Shown here piece after piece: positions 62,864 to 64,000 of a stretch of 64,000 nucleotides of DNA. A model generated the notes under the pieces. The model made no database searches, was not told the DNA's origin, and was given only the letters and a program-made list of their open reading frames with translations. The number at the start of each line of letters is the position of its first letter. Position 1 is the stretch's first letter. The stretch covers positions 62,001 through 126,000 of the forward strand of contig VGJS01000002.1 of NCBI GenBank assembly GCA_016867395.1, written 5' to 3'. Both the position numbers and the translations under genes were made by a program. The DNA is from Candidatus Handelsmanbacteria bacterium. GTDB taxonomy: Bacteria; Latescibacterota; UBA2968; UBA8231.

Positions 62864-64000
62864 ATGCGGTGTGTGCAGGTGTTGTTGGCGACGTGGCTGC
62901 TGGCCGGCCAGGTGTTGGCCCAGGGACACCAACTCCTCGGCGATCAGGTGGTGGTGGGCAGCCGGCACTGGCCCCAGTGGGAATTTGCCCCTGGTACCGT
63001 CGATTTCACTGCACAGGGAGGGGTGCGGGCCCACCGGCTGCGCAAAGACATCAACGCCACCGGGGATATCCTCGACCATCTGCGCCGGTACCCCCCCAGC
63101 GCGCTGGAGAAGAAGAAACCCGAGGAGCTGACCCTGCTGGACGCGGTCCAGGCCGGCTCCAACCGCCAGGGGGCCGCCCTGGCGCTGGACGGTGACCCGG
63201 CCACCTACTGGGAGCCCGCCCCGCCGGGGGAAGGCGTGGACCTGGCCACCCAGTGGTGGTTCGTGGTGGACCTGGGCAGATTCGTTTTCGCCCGCCGGAT
63301 CGTCCTGCGTTTCGCCGACGAGCAGCTCGGCGACCCCTTCCTGCTCTTCGATGTGCTGGTCTCGGACGGGACCAAACCGGCGCGGGTGGCCGGGGCCGCC
63401 AATCCCGAATACAAGACCGTGCTGCGCATGTTGCAGCCCAACAAGAGCCAGCGGGTGTTCACCATCGACCTGCAGGGGCTCGACCGCGAGGTGCCCGGCG
63501 AGGGGATCCGCTTCGTGCAGGTGGTGGTTACCGGCAGCGACGGCGTCCGGGGCCGCGAGGTATCGGAAGCCGAGTACCTTAGCCTGGCCCCGGGTGAGCA
63601 GGGCGCGGTGGAGTACGCCAAACGCCTCGCCGACGGCGGCGAGATCCAGGTGGACCAGGATCTCTACGAGGAACTGCCAGCCGAACGACGGGGCAGCATC
63701 CGCTTCTACCGCCGGGAACGGCCGCGCCTGGGCGAGCTGGAGGTCTGGACCGAGGGGGACGAGATCCTCGGCGGCACCCTGGCGCGGGGTGGCTCGGCCA
63801 GCGCTCCCCTGCAGACCCTGAGTCTGGGGGGGTTCATCGACGGCGACCTGGAGAGTTTCTCGCGGCCTTTCGTCGGGGTGGTGTCGCTTGGCGCCGATAA
63901 CGACCGCGAGGTGTTCTTCGACCTGGGTTCCTCCTACTGGATCGACAGCCAGCGCCTGGTCTATGGCCCCTTCCGGACCACCTTCGGGGATTATCACCTC
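62864..64000 (+). CDS. Large secreted discoidin-like protein, class B (family member 6), N-terminal 379 aa, cut by window edge
   Basis: Missing from the track because it has no stop in the window. ATG 62864 (AATGGAGGGG upstream) reads 379 codons to the last base. The signal peptide MRCVQVLLATWLLAGQVLAQ is followed by a copy of members 4 and 5: 'WPQWEFAPGTVDF', 'ELTLLDAVQAGSNRQGAALA', 'WWFVVDLGRFVFARRIVLRF', 'LRMLQPNKSQRVFTIDLQGL', 'RRGSIRFYRRERPRLGELEV', and the start of module 2 ('FFDLGSSYWIDSQRLVYGPF'). By homology about 480 more residues, with the FlgD-like end, should follow outside the window. The array may go on. Confidence 0.78.
   Translation, partial: MRCVQVLLATWLLAGQVLAQGHQLLGDQVVVGSRHWPQWEFAPGTVDFTAQGGVRAHRLRKDINATGDILDHLRRYPPSALEKKKPEELTLLDAVQAGSNRQGAALALDGDPATYWEPAPPGEGVDLATQWWFVVDLGRFVFARRIVLRFADEQLGDPFLLFDVLVSDGTKPARVAGAANPEYKTVLRMLQPNKSQRVFTIDLQGLDREVPGEGIRFVQVVVTGSDGVRGREVSEAEYLSLAPGEQGAVEYAKRLADGGEIQVDQDLYEELPAERRGSIRFYRRERPRLGELEVWTEGDEILGGTLARGGSASAPLQTLSLGGFIDGDLESFSRPFVGVVSLGADNDREVFFDLGSSYWIDSQRLVYGPFRTTFGDYHL

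Noticed and set aside
42833-64000. Assignment of the PNGDG.ND modules as true T9SS type B (CHU_C) sorting domains
   Set aside because: The opening matches, but the rest (LSGR.VR.L, WDG.D..G..VPPG.Y) fits FlgD-like Ig modules better, and no T9SS machinery gene is in the window.

Overview
The window is a high-GC bacterial chromosome segment. It has no tRNA, rRNA, CRISPR array or complete transposon that I can see. Seven-repeat FG-GAP/UnbV proteins, an NPF-type sorting tail, 'PNGDG.ND' C-terminal modules, a DUF6785-type membrane protein and many acid-sugar and lactonase-type enzymes suggest an uncultured member of the FCB superphylum. Latescibacterota-like is my best guess; this is inference from gene content, not from a marker gene.

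Layout. 0-10 kb holds housekeeping and respiratory genes: a PilZ protein cut by the window edge, recG, an L,D-transpeptidase lipoprotein with a clear promoter and terminator, a divergent aldo/keto reductase plus YciB-like pair, then nrfH-nrfA (nitrite to ammonia) and an M16 peptidase lipoprotein. 10.1-11.6 kb is a decayed stretch with a strong consensus promoter and the wreck of a winged-helix (AlkZ-like) gene. 11.6-19.2 kb has a beta-helix protein, a sugar dehydrogenase/cytochrome/sorting-domain fusion, a redoxin, a TIM-barrel glycosidase and a methyltransferase. A 162-bp MITE-like element sits exactly in the tail-to-tail junction of the last two.

19.4-28.8 kb is a tightly packed, co-directional catabolic cluster: PTE-family lactonase, enolase-superfamily dehydratase, ceramidase-domain hydrolase, IlvD/EDD dehydratase, M19-like protein, MFS carrier and two unknowns. 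It is preceded by an 18-bp perfect palindrome. It looks built to import and break down a sugar acid or lactone. 28.9-32.7 kb encodes a GT39-type glycosyltransferase with TPRs and a polytopic DUF6785-type protein.

32.7-42.7 kb is an envelope block. It holds three paralogous seven-repeat calcium-type propeller proteins with UnbV tails, a pentapeptide-repeat membrane protein, a TPR lipoprotein and a SurA/PrsA-like foldase lipoprotein. 42.8-64 kb is the most striking part. It is a tandem family of six large secreted proteins (discoidin-like module, shared beta core, FlgD-like module, C-terminal tyrosine), the last cut by the window edge. Interleaved with them are two paralogous ~940-980 aa outer-membrane-like proteins with Asp/Asn-rich calcium-type motifs, a multi-pass TPR membrane protein, and a strongly expressed CBM9-like secreted protein. 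I interpret 32.7-64 kb as a surface assembly or display system whose components were multiplied by tandem duplication. No named system that I know matches it.
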